Shown: one piece after another, positions 34,701-46,100 of the stretch | Layout: each line of letters starts with the position of its first letter | How positions within the stretch are numbered: the stretch's first letter is position 1 | DNA from: Leuctra nigra | Taxonomy: Eukaryota; Arthropoda; Insecta; Plecoptera; Leuctridae | Assembly (NCBI GenBank): GCA_934045905.1 | Contig: OW203768.1 | Span: 5,484,316-5,548,315 of the forward strand | Length of the DNA stretch: 64,000 nucleotides | Direction: 5' to 3' | Translations under genes and position numbers: made by a program | The notes under the pieces: model-generated | Told to the model about the DNA's origin: nothing | The model's input: the letters and a program-made list of their open reading frames with translations, nothing else | Databases searched by the model: none

Positions 34701-37700
34701 ACACCTGACAGGAAAAGAAGCCCATTGTTATTCAAACATGAAATAATAACATGCAAACGCCACTTACTTGTTTCCCAAGATTGGATGAACTAGTGGGTGG
34801 GAGCAAATCGTTACAATAACACCAATAAAGAAGACCGCAAGAGTTTTATAAAATAAAGAAGATCGTACATATCACAATACATTCTACAAAGAGTACAACA
34901 TTAAGAAAATACTATCAATTACAATTGTTCACCTTATCGTTACATTTGGTCATCCGTAAGCGTGAACCCTATCAAAAGGAATAGGGTGAGGTGGGGTCAC
35001 TGCCCCTGCGTCGAGGGGGTGGATTGTAGACGGCGAGGTGTCGTGGGGAGGGAGAGGGAGGGAGACGAGGGAGGAAGCGGGAGGGGAGTCCCGCGGAGAA
35101 GGATTGACAAGGGGATGATACGGTCGAGCCGCAGCCGAGTCCTGTAAACACACAACGTGTCCGCACGTGTAAGCCCAAGACAGAACCCACAGTGTTAGTT
35201 ACAACCCACCTTCAATACCATCACAAACACGGCCATATTTTTGGACTTGTCAGAAGCAAGAAAGGTTAAAATCACTTCAGCCGAACTTGAGTAATCAAGG
35301 GTTTTATAAGATTTGGAATGTAAATTCCTTGATTTATCTTCAAGGTTTGTTTTCTTGGTGGCTTATTATTGTAAAAATAATTACAGGAATTTACAAATTC
35401 TAAATAAAAACTTGTTAAGTGACTTAACTTGTTTGGCTTCTGAGAGGCCCTAGGGTTGGGACTTGACATTGATCATTCAATTTGATTGAGTTTTAATTTG
35501 ACTTCAATTGAATTGACTAAATTAAATTATATAATTAACACAAGTTTCATTTTATATTTGACATGGTTTACAGTGCCCTTACAAGACTGATCATCTTTTG
35601 TCAGTTCAGTTGAGAGCCGTTTAGAATTCAAGAAGTTGATGATGCCTTCGGAAAAGAGCAAAAACAAAATGTTGAAACTTAAATTACATACTCAGATCCA
35701 GTTTTTCAATACCTACTCTGCTAAATCCAGTAATTAAGTTAACGAAGTAATTCTAGTAATATCATTTGTTGTTTCCATGACAATCCAGTCCTAATCAACT
35801 GTTTAAATAAAAGTTAGCACAGTATTGAAGGACTGGCCCTTAGAGTAAGTTTGATAGTCAAATCCCAAGCCTGCTACTAATTGATATACCACAAAATGTA
35901 CATTTTTCTATTACAAACATAAGAAATGTTCCAAGGCCAAGTGCAATTTCAAAAATCTTTTGATGTGCTGGACCAGATTCACCATGAGTATAACCATTAT
36001 CTTCTAATATACTAGGATTACAATTTTTTTTACTTTTAGATCTTTGCTTTGCTTCTGGAGCTATGTACATCAAGTGATCACAATGGTTTCAAGCAAAACA
36101 TTGCTTGAGTTGCTAGTTTGTTAGACCTGTGGTTTTAATCTATGCTATGTTAGTGACAGAGTGATTAACTGCTTATCTGTGTTAGTATTATACCTTGGTC
36201 TGTTCCATTGTCGCTTGTTGAATTCATTCAATGTGTTACATCAAGCATATCAGGGAAACACAAGCAAAAGCCTACAACATTGTGTTGGCTTCAAACGAAA
36301 TTTTGAAGGAAAACACCCATAGAAAATTACTAACCAAACAAGACAAAAAATTTACTAAATTTCCATACCACTAGAATATTCAATATTAGCCCATCAGTGT
36401 TCTTTTCAAAACAATTATAAAAGAATTATATTTCAAAGATTTCAAAACATTCATTTATCCGAGAATCAAAGAAGAAATGACTAGCCCTGCATTGGAAAAG
36501 TACACCTACTTTTTTATAGTTTACAGCAGGGCTGCCGTTTTTACGGATATTATCCGTTTTTACGGATTAATGAGTACAAAAACGGACACACGGATTTGTT
36601 GACACATTAACGGATATTGGTGATTCATGGTTGAACCACTTTTTCTCTATTGAAGGAGATAATATTTCAAATTTATTACGAAAATGTATAGTTTGACAAG
36701 TTATTTTCGTTTCCTGTCCAACAATTTTCAGTGCAGGGATTGTTTCACAACATCCTTTTGTGTAAGTAGGCTAGCTATACTAGGGTGAATGGTTGCGAGT
36801 GATTGGAGAGGGAGGAAGGGGGGTGGGGAAACTGGTCGACCTTGAGCAATGCCTTGAGAGACTAGGGGTGCATCTGTCTGAGGCATCCACTTGTTAGTTG
36901 TTTGCAGCTGGTCGTGGGTTAATGACCTGATTAGTGATTGCATCCCTCAGTTTTGCGTGTGCTTATAGTTTTGCAGTTTCATAATGCTCATTATGAATAT
37001 TGTGTTGGAAACGGGAGAAAAATATTTATAATTAATTTAATTATGAATTCAAAATTACAATTCCATCCACAGCTGTCAGTCCAGAACCCAACCCCCTCCT
37101 CTCATGTCCCATGTTGCGTGAGGAATTCAATAGCTTATCTGTCAAGTGGCCCACTTGATGCTTGAAATATGGGAGTTTTACATCATTTTAAAGGTTTTTA
37201 ATGGGCATACGGATTTTTACGGATTTTTCATGCTTTTTAAAAGGATATTAATTTGTATATGGCGGCAGCCCTGGTTTACAGCTTTTATATTTAGGTACCT
37301 ACCTATGACTTATAGGTAGCAAACAATAATTTATTTAGAATAAGAAGTAACAAACAAGTAACAACATTGCCACCCCGATAGAATGTGAAACTCAGCTCAC
37401 CCGTGAGTCCGCGATAACCGAAGAATCCCGACTCGAACGTCTGTACGAGGTCATGCTGATGCTTGAGGAAGTCATCGATGGCGACTCCCTTGACCTTGGA
37501 TGGTCGGAGGAAGCGCTTGGGGATGCGCGCCACGTCCGAGTCAAGGTCGTTGGACGTGCCTCCGAAGCCGAGACCGAGCAGGATCTCCTCGGGATCGGGC
37601 CGACGGCTGCCGAGGAGGGACTCCACGCTGGAGCAATGGCTGCCGGCGTCGGACTGGACAGAGGCCTCTCGTTTCAAGCCGTCGGGTCGAGGTGTCGGCC

Positions 37701-40700
37701 ATGGCTCGGGCGTGTTGTCCTCACTGCACAGATCACGGAGTCAGCATTGTGTGGCATCCGAGCAAGGACGACATCATACTCTTTAGCAAACATCATTTTA
37801 TTTATAGAATTCACTTCTCAAAGAACTTACGGTACATTTTTTCTCTCCAATATTAATACATTTGGTCCCTTCTAAAAGAGGCGCCACCCAGTTCCATTAC
37901 CTACCTGCTATTGCTTAAAAATCTTTGTATCAGTAAAAAATACAGGTGTATACTAATGCAACCTGTACAAGTGTTCCTTGAAAAAATATTTTACTAAATT
38001 AGGTATTGTACATGATTGAACTCAAACATCAACAAACAATATAGATAATAATTCAATAAAAAATGTATCACAGTAAAGTCAGAGAACAAATAATTGTACT
38101 GAAATTGAGTCCAACTTCAACTTAGCTCTGTGAGAGAAGCTACCTATTGTTTGGAGAATATTAAAGTGACTAAAGCCTACATATTGAGATGCGATGATTA
38201 CATTATCATCAAGTAAAGTAGGACAAATAATACTTACTCCTTATCACCTCGTGTGTTAAATGCACAGAGTGCGTCTTTTATCAGAGTGTTGCCCATGTTT
38301 AGAAACTCATGTGTTAAGAAGATTCCAACAGACATGCTAGTAACAAAGCCTAGCAAATACCTGTACATCGGCTAAAATACAACAACTACCCAATTTGCTA
38401 TGAAAATAACACAACGTCAGATATTATATTATCAAAAAGGAAAACAGTCCGGCAATTTAGTGATAAGAAAAGGTAGACTACGATTGTAAGACTTAGAATA
38501 TATAAACTGAAGGTCACGAAACAGTTGATAAATTTTATTTAACGAAATACTTGACCTTCATCGTTAATATTGTTGTTGTTTTATCGTCTTTCAGGAAAAA
38601 CTAAACTAGATTAATGGAAAGTGTGTAGCACGTAAATAGAGTAATTGCCACTAAGTAATAAGCAGGTCTGGTTGAGGAGTCAAAAGTGTGTCATCAGTAA
38701 ACAGAATCTGTCCTGTGATCTCTAGATATTTCATGGAGATGTAAAAATACCTACATTTTACATCTGTACAATATTGGAGGTGCAACATCAATAATTTGGG
38801 TATTATATTAAAATTGAATACATTCAATTGAGTTGTTACAATGTGGGTGAAGGTGTTGGAGGTGTAGTAGATGGTGCAAGTTTTGTATGTAAAAGGTACC
38901 TTTAAATCAAAATCTCTTTTTACTGGACGCAATATATGCAAGCGTATTACTGGACGCAACTCTAGCGTTTGCCGTTGACATCATGGTGTGGGGAGAACGT
39001 TCCCAGGACATCCAAGAGAAGATCGACAGATGGGATGAAGTAACTGGGGATGGTCATCTTAGAAGAATGGATCCCAAGGAAATACTGAAGAGGGAATTTG
39101 ACAGAGCGAGAGAGCGGGAAAGCATAAGGGGCAGACCGAGAGCAAAGTGGGAGGACCAGGTGAAGTGGGATGTAGAGGAAAGAGGTGAGGAGTGGGGAAC
39201 AGTGACTGCAGGAAGATTTTGGGAGGACAGAGAGAGGTGGAGAGACATCAGCCAGAAGCCGTAGAGGAGGAGGAAGAAGAAGAGTGTGATGTGTCAGGAG
39301 TCAGGACCGGCCACCCGACATCACTGAAGTGAAGGCCCAAGATTGACCGTGGAATCCACCCCTCGACCCGACATTGTGTTGGAAACGGGCGAGAGATATT
39401 TATTATTATTCTTGTACAACTGACCGCATGCGTGGTGGCGGCAGCGAGTCGACCCACTCCTGCACGGTGACGGGACTCTTCCGCGCCGCCGAGGGACCGG
39501 GCGACTGCACCTGGAGCGCCAACGCTGCGGGCGGGATCACTCGGATCAGCGGACTCGGCTCGTCCTCGCTGGCCGTGATGATGGTCTGGATGATGGGAGC
39601 AACGCGGCTCGTCTCGCCGCAGATGCTGTCGTGCGAGAGCGAGTCCTCCGAGAGCTCGCGCTGAACAGCGCTGCTCGAGCCGTCATCTAAAAGGTGACAC
39701 AACTTATAAGCCACACACAATGCCAGATCACAGAAGATAAATATTTTCTGCTGCTATGTACAGACAAATTGACAGTGAGACGTCTTATTTATGAAGAAAT
39801 TACAAACACCTTCTAAATCATTAAGACAAGATTATGACGGTCTTCATAAAGATAGAATTCATTGAAATGACAGAATGTAAGGGCTGTAAACAGACCGTTT
39901 TTGCGTTGAGGCGATTTTTTTCTATTAACCTATCACAAGCCATTAGCGGTTTCTGAGCTTGTGATTGGTTACTATACAAAAATTATGCAAAACCGCTCTA
40001 TGTGAACAGGGAACAGCCCAATAGAGATGACTTATTCTTTGTGCATTACCTACTTAACATGTTTTTAAATGAACTTCTAGATGTTTTGGGCATTTATTAA
40101 ATTTTGAAATTCAATAATGTTCACTTTTATACAAAATAAACTGCTCAGAACATAATAATGATCAAATTTTTTTATCAAAAGTGGAAAAGATTTCAGGACA
40201 GTTTTTTTTTCACCACTTTGTTGCTGAACAACATTTACGATATCTTTTACGAGATTGGTGGAGGTCTCAATTTGTGATCCTATAACTAAGTCAATCTCCA
40301 AAATAGTTCAATATTCAATATTTTAATAGTTCAGTATTTCAATGCATGAAATCTCACCAGGTTTGACGCCATCGCCGCCCATCACGACATCGACGTCATC
40401 TTGTGCCGCAGGATCGACGATGTCCTTGAGCTTGATACCGTCGTTCTCCGGCATCGTTGTCGTCCCATTCGTCACGTCTGCGTCGCGCCTCTCATCACGA
40501 CCGAGGAACAACCGCCGGATACGTGGTTGCCAACGGTTGCGCCAACGCTGCTGCACCTGCGTAACTACTCTACCGCGTAACTCGCCGAGGAGAGTACCTA
40601 GAGTGCAGGCGCTCGATTAGAAGCGACACTATGCACTTCATCGCTTCTTGAGAAGGTCAGCAGAGTACATTTACCTTCCCACAACATAATTACCTAGATC

Positions 40701-42281
40701 ATTAAATTTCTTACAATTGGCCAAGTTTTTAATTTTATCAATTTATCAGTTTACTCCATGGAAAGAGGTTTTTGAGCAGCAAAATGATGTAGGCAGAGTA
40801 CCTCTACCTAGTAGTTACTGCTTTTTATAACAGTAGTATATGTAAATTTTAAAATGTAATTTTATAACATTGTTAAAAAAACAATCAAAAGTCCATACAT
40901 TTTTATCGGAGCTTTTACCAAATTTGAATCTTGGTGAAAAATATTAACATTTGCAGACATAGTAGGGTTTTTCATGAAATTAAAAATATATTTAGTACCA
41001 GTTTTCAAATTCTTTTTGGGGTGGGCAACACGGAACACCAATACTTGACCAAAAATTCTCCACATGACACATTAATTGTTGACATAACATACTTAAAGGC
41101 ATCAATGTCCTATAAACAAGGTCACTACTGTTCAGTATTAAGTGGCTGACCTTGGAGAAACTGTAGTAGATTGTAAAGTGATAATCAAATTCACGTGAGA
41201 TTCATTTTATAAGAGAAAGACTGTTTATTGATTAGTATTCAAGGCCAAGGGCAACACCAGAGCAATAACATCAATGTTGCATGGTAAGGAGGAGGAGGAA
41301 AGATCCCAAGCTGAAATAACAATCATTGTCATCTGATTGTGACTCTCATAGTTTAGAGAAAATAATAAACGTATGCTCTAGAGACAAAGATGGTTCAGGA
41401 AACTGAACTAAAATATTTTGCAATTAGCTAGATTAAAAATTGAATGTTAGTAGGTACCCACCTAGATGGACTGACAAGTATCCAAGCTTTAGAATGGGAA
41501 TTTAAACCCAGATTTTTCTTGATGGAACCTTAAAAAGTTGAAATTGCAACCACAAAATTATTTTAATTCAAAATTAATTTTAAAGAGAACCACTTCTAGG
41601 TAAGGTAGGTAAGTATAAAATGTTCTTAGTAGAAACAATGAACAAACCTCATTTTCCTAAAACTTGTAGGTATTTTAGATGCAAAATTACCTGATAGGTA
41701 AATATTTGTGTTAGCAGCCTGCAGGTACTCTAGTTTTAATTTTAAATTTACATAAAAATTGAAGTTATTTCATTCAGTTTTGCCAGAGGCATTACATATC
41801 TCGTTAATAATTTCACACTTGTCATAACTAGAGATGTTATGCAACTAGGTAGTTATTTCAAGAGATCAATTCCTCGAAAATAGAGAGCATGGACATGGAA
41901 AGAGACATTAACAGCAGGTAGTTTAGTAATGTTTATGCTACAAGTGGTGGGGGGAGGGGTCACATTCTTGGTGGTCTACAGACAGATCGTTCACAACATT
42001 GACTTCACGTTGCAAACAACATCGATACAATGTGACAGTGCAAGGTTCCACATTCAGAAGATGGAAAGGCGTAACAAAAGCTATATTTGTTGCTAGGGTG
42101 GTTGGGTCAAATCTACAGTATCCGTGAGTTAGTACCATGACAAGAAGTGAAGAGATAGTTGAGGAGAGAGTAGACAGTTTATAAAATATAGTAGTGAAGC
42201 GTGACAACGTTATAAAATTGACCAGTTCAGTGCATAGCTCTAGACGGCTATCCCTAAACATTCTAAGTTACCTGGTTCCAT
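28701..42281 (-). CDS. ITPRID/KRAP-family protein (IP3-receptor-interacting domain)
   Basis: Eleven coding exons join in phase to about 806 aa: 42272-42281, 40358-40597, 39425-39686, 37401-37723, 33104-33309, 32524-32719, 31709-31851, 30851-31306, 30116-30250, 29498-29728 and 28701-28919 (TAG). The family signature is in the fourth: DPEEILLGLGFGG (214-226), ARIPKRFLRPS and AIDDFLKHQHDLVQTFESGFFGYRGL. It matches the domain of KRAP/ITPRID2, ITPRID1 and TESPA1 that binds inositol trisphosphate receptors in vertebrates. The rest is Ser/Pro/acidic and probably disordered, with EEKKTQRQEEKK and a C-terminal set of coiled coils (about 640-800). The 10-base first coding exon (M-E-P) is the least certain part: it was chosen because it supplies the only ATG with a consensus donor in the right phase. 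The function in arthropods is unknown to me; an ER calcium-signalling scaffold is the inference. Confidence 0.8.
33940..34023. repeat. 28-bp tandem repeat, three units
   Basis: Units start at 33940, 33968 and 33996 (gacaaccaagtccttgacag...). The first two are identical and the third is slightly diverged. It lies in an ITPRID-like intron. Confidence 0.85.
34326..34372. repeat. (AAT)n microsatellite
   Basis: A run of aat units, about ten in a row with one interruption, lies in an ITPRID-like intron. Confidence 0.85.
35001..35141 (-). CDS. Possible cassette exon of the ITPRID-like gene
   Basis: On the minus strand a good acceptor (tgtgtttacag) opens a GC-rich 141-bp frame without stops to a weak donor (GTGACC). 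It is in phase with the flanking exons (phase 1 in and out) and would insert 47 residues, rich in Ser, Pro and Arg. The surrounding introns are AT-rich, so the GC-rich frame stands out. The donor is poor and the segment could equally be a GC-rich repeat. Confidence 0.25.
35142..36526. other. ITPRID-like intron, AT-rich
   Basis: No exon or named repeat is recognisable up to the hAT-like element. The same is true of most of 33310-34960 apart from the simple repeats listed. Confidence 0.45.
36527..37273. mobile_element. 747-bp non-autonomous hAT-like DNA transposon
   Basis: Terminal inverted repeats cagggctgccg (36527-36537) and cggcagccctg (37263-37273) are flanked by the 8-bp duplication gtttacag (36519-36526 and 37274-37281). 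CAGGG ends and 8-bp duplications are hallmarks of hAT elements. The subterminal regions repeat acggattt / tacggat words, as expected for transposase-binding sites. No transposase frame remains, so it depended on a partner elsewhere. It lies in an ITPRID-like intron. Confidence 0.9.
38965..39413 (+). pseudogene. LINE copy with internal deletion, ending next to a splice donor
   Basis: The frame begins with a mutated RT motif (AFAVD in place of the FADD/YADD box), MVWGERSQDIQEKIDRWDEV, then jumps to GHLRRMDPKE, omitting roughly 100 residues present in relatives. It closes with GRPRAKWEDQ and WEDRERWRD. The 3' end is cgacccgacattgtgttgg then ATT repeats at 39400-39410. It lies antisense in the intron after the 39425-39686 exon of the ITPRID-like gene. 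Confidence 0.75.
39881..40019. repeat. Small foldback element
   Basis: gggctgt at the left end and acagccc at the right are inverted, with further imperfect pairing inward (ctatcacaagccattagcgg / gaaccgctaa-type words). It lies in an ITPRID-like intron. Confidence 0.4.
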
Positions 42282-43131
42282 AATTGCCCTGCGCAATTTA
42301 CAAGGGCTTACTATGTAATTCCACTTGGACTTTCGGCCAACCTGCGGCCATCCTCTAACAGAACACATAACAAATCACCCATCAGGAGCAAGAGATGATT
42401 AGCAAGAGTAGAATATCTGATTAGGAAATTAGAATCCCATATCCGATTCGCAGTTCAAGCTGTAGGCTAGGTAGGTAGGTAGGTAGTATTCATTAACACA
42501 GAGAAAACCACATTATAGCTGCGAAAGAACCTTTGTAACTTGATAAAAACAGATGTTAAGAGGGATTATAAGATAACAGAGTTGAATAACAATAGGAACA
42601 TATAATACCTCTTTGGAAATTCTATTCTTATTTCAAACAACACGGAAATCACATGCCATACTGAAACACTCAGCAATGTCCTAGACCTCGAAATGACATT
42701 GACATCATTTTAAAGGTGTTACAAGTGTATTGCAAACTTACTCTGTGCTTCGAATTAGACACGTAAGAGACTGAAAAATGACTGCTCAGCCAACTTAGAA
42801 GAGTGTTTAATATACAGGCCGTCAATTAGCACTACATTAAAAACTCCATGTCATCTTGAACGCCATGAATATTTACAGAATTAAGCCATAAACAAACAAC
42901 AACCACTTGTTCAGCTGGAATCTACCATCTTAGATCACACCGCCCGCTTCCTAGTATTCGGCTCCAGCTGGAACTCATACGTCACGTCATTGCAATAGAA
43001 GGCGGTGTGTCGTTTGCAGATTTTGCCAATTTGCCGATAGGTGACTATTTTCGTCTTAAATGTAGAAATTTTGTGTAAATAAATCCCTTTTACCGCTGAA
43101 AAAGAGTTCCACATGACGTATTTTTTATAGG
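42282..43131. promoter_or_regulatory. Divergent promoter region between ITPRID-like and ARMC8 genes
   Basis: The two start codons point away from each other with 850 bp between them, so both core promoters (and 5' UTR exons) probably lie here. The right half contains tcatacgtcacgtcattg and a GC-richer patch near 42940-43020, which may be the ARMC8 promoter. (aggt)n repeats occur at 42467-42487. No TATA box was assigned. Confidence 0.4.
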
Positions 43132-46100
43132 ATGATGTCAGTAATGCCGCCTTTTATGGTAAGTATTGCTAAAATTTAAATGTAAGCGATTTTTGTTCAG
43201 CTTGACATACAACATAACCTCACTTTACAGGACATGGAGAGTTCTAGAAGTTACATCGACGAACTTTATTCGCCTAATAATGAAAAATGTTTAGAAGCTA
43301 TAGTGTAAGTAATAACTTCTTTTCATGCCAATAGTAATTGCAATTGGTTTTTACTTCCCTGACTAACATTAATTACTTACAGATGTTTGAAAAATTCAGT
43401 AATCGGCAGCAACCGGCAAAAGGGAAATGTTATTTCACAAGGAGTTGTTCCAAGGCTTTTACAGCTCTTGGAAGATGACATGCTGTCACCACAAATCAAA
43501 GTAGAAGCGACAGTAACTCTAGGATCTCTTGCAAAAGGTACCGAAGAACATGTGCAGGCACTTGTGGATTTAGGAGTCGTTCCTGCGCTTATACGAGGTA
43601 TAATTATCAATTCCCATAATATATTCATAATGTCATTCTTGATACATTTCGCGGCATTAATATTGGACTGACTTTCTTTGACAGGTCTTGCAAGCGAAGA
43701 GCCCAAGCTTATAGAAGCGTGCTTGTGCTGCTTACGCACAATTTTTGCCAATCCTGGAGCACCCGTTAATCTTATTTGCCAAGATGAAAGTCTTCCGCCG
43801 CATCTGCTGAGTCTCATCGCTCACTCTGTGTCGAATCAAGTGTGCGTCACAACTATACTCACTGCTGCGTGCAAGGTAAGAACGATAGTTTCAATAATCT
43901 TAATGGATACATAGTCAATGGAGAAAGAGAGTGTATGTATTTCCCATGTAAATGCTTCTTTAACTTTGATCTAATTTATTTTATTTTAAAAATTGGAACT
44001 TTCTACCTACCTATTTACCTACCCACCTACCGTACCCAGGTCTACTAGGTACGACCTATTGTGTGTATACTAGATGTGCTATATTTAACACGATTGTCAA
44101 GCCGCATTGCGATTTTGTTGGTTCAATCTTATTCCTAGCATATAACAAGGATGTACAACAGCTACAGATTTTGCAAAATAATGCCATGAGAGCTATTTTA
44201 AGAGTTCCTAAGGTGATGCCAATTAAAGCAATGCTTAATATTTTAGATTGGTTATCAGTCAAAGAAGGAATTTTGTATTTAGTTTTAATTTTTATTTATA
44301 AGATAAAGAATGGGCTACTCCCGAATTACTTAAAGTTGCAATTGGAATCTTTTCTGATTGAAAATGAAACGTATGGAACGAGAAATGTGATGGATGGTAA
44401 AATGAAAGTGAAGAACACAAATAAAGCTAAAACGGACAAATCAATTTTCATTGCTGGAGTGAAAGAGTATAATAAGTTAGATATTGAAATAAGAAGTGTA
44501 AATAATGTGGGTAGTTTTAAATTTAAATTGAAAGAGTATATTTTGTCATGCAGGTCGAAGGAGTAGGGTATAAATGTTTATTGTTAATTGTGACTTTGTA
44601 TTAGTTGTTATAACATGTACTGTGTATGTGAAACTTCAGCTGATTGCAGCTAATAATAAATACAAATACAAATACAAAATACAAGTATGAAATTGTGAAG
44701 AGACATTTTCATAAACCTAATAAATTAGGTAGTATACGATATCAGTTTAAGGTGGCTCATCCAATCGGGCATGGTCTCAGATTTTCATAATTTTTTGTCT
44801 ACTTATTGATAATCATGCCATACACAATCCTTGAAAAAATTAAACACTTCTTGTGTCTAGTTTTTGAGATAAATTGAGTTTTCTTCCCCATGTTATCTTA
44901 TGGCAGACAAGTAAAATCGTGTCAAATTTAGGCTAATAATGAAAATCTAATTTTTATGAAGTCCCAACTTTGATCAAAAAACTTTTTTTCTGGTAGATAT
45001 ATAGATATCCTATTAGGGAAAAAATTGAAAACAATACCAACGTGTGCTTTTTTAGAAGTTATAAGCCAAAAACGCAATGATTTTTCTATACCTCCTGTGT
45101 TAAAGTTTTGTTCATTCTCGGAAGGCAATAATTTTAAACCTCGCTGTAAGACAGGAGTAGCAAGTTAAATGACATTTTATGATCGTTTTCCAGTGTAATT
45201 GTTAACAAAATAGGGTTATGGACGTGAATTCAGAACAGTTCAATGAAAATAATTTCATAGTTTGTGTCATGATATTTGTATACTTAATAACCAGAAGGCT
45301 CTGGGTTACCGTGGCAACAAAGAGTTAGTTATAAACAAGACAGACTAGAGAGCAAATGTACTAATTAACTATTATATATAACTTAAAGTTAATAAACTAT
45401 TATACTTATAAACTATGTTCTGTCTTTATATATAATAATAACTATAACTCAACATGGTGTCAGAAGTTAAAATTTGGAAAAAGAAATAAAACTTGAGAAG
45501 AAATGGCACAATATCAAGCACCAAAGGCATTTGAGGCAGGAGTCAACCCAGCAGAAAATTGGGAACGATGGAGGCAACGCTATGAATATTATGTAGAGGC
45601 AGCCGACATTGACCTCAAACCTGTAAAGAAACAAATAGCAGATCTTCTTCATACTATTGGAGAGGATGGACTAGCTGTTTACAACATACTTGAAGATTTG
45701 CCACCTCCAGACCAGAGAGAAGTAAAAAACATCTTAGATAGCATTACAAAATATTATACACCATATAAAAACACAACTTATCTTCGTTCACTATTCTTCA
45801 ATGAATGTCAGAAAGAAGGACAAAGCACAGACGATTTTGTTTTGGTTCTACGACAAAAATCCAAAGATTGTGAATTTGAGCATCTTGAAGAAAGTCTGAT
45901 TAGAGACAGACTTATTGGAGGAATTCGAGATCAGAGGATGAGAGAAAGATTGCTAAAAGATCATAATATGACATTGCATAAGGCAATAAATCTGTGCAGA
46001 GCAAATGAAAATTCTATACTTCAGGCTAAAGAAATGGAAAAAAATGAAGAAACAATTCACGCATTACGAAGATATGCACACAAAGGAACCAACAAAAAGG

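Noticed and set aside
41938..42261. Minus-strand frame of 107 codons upstream of the ITPRID-like gene
   Set aside because: It resembles no family, has no GC-rich exon character and no splice logic joining it to the gene.
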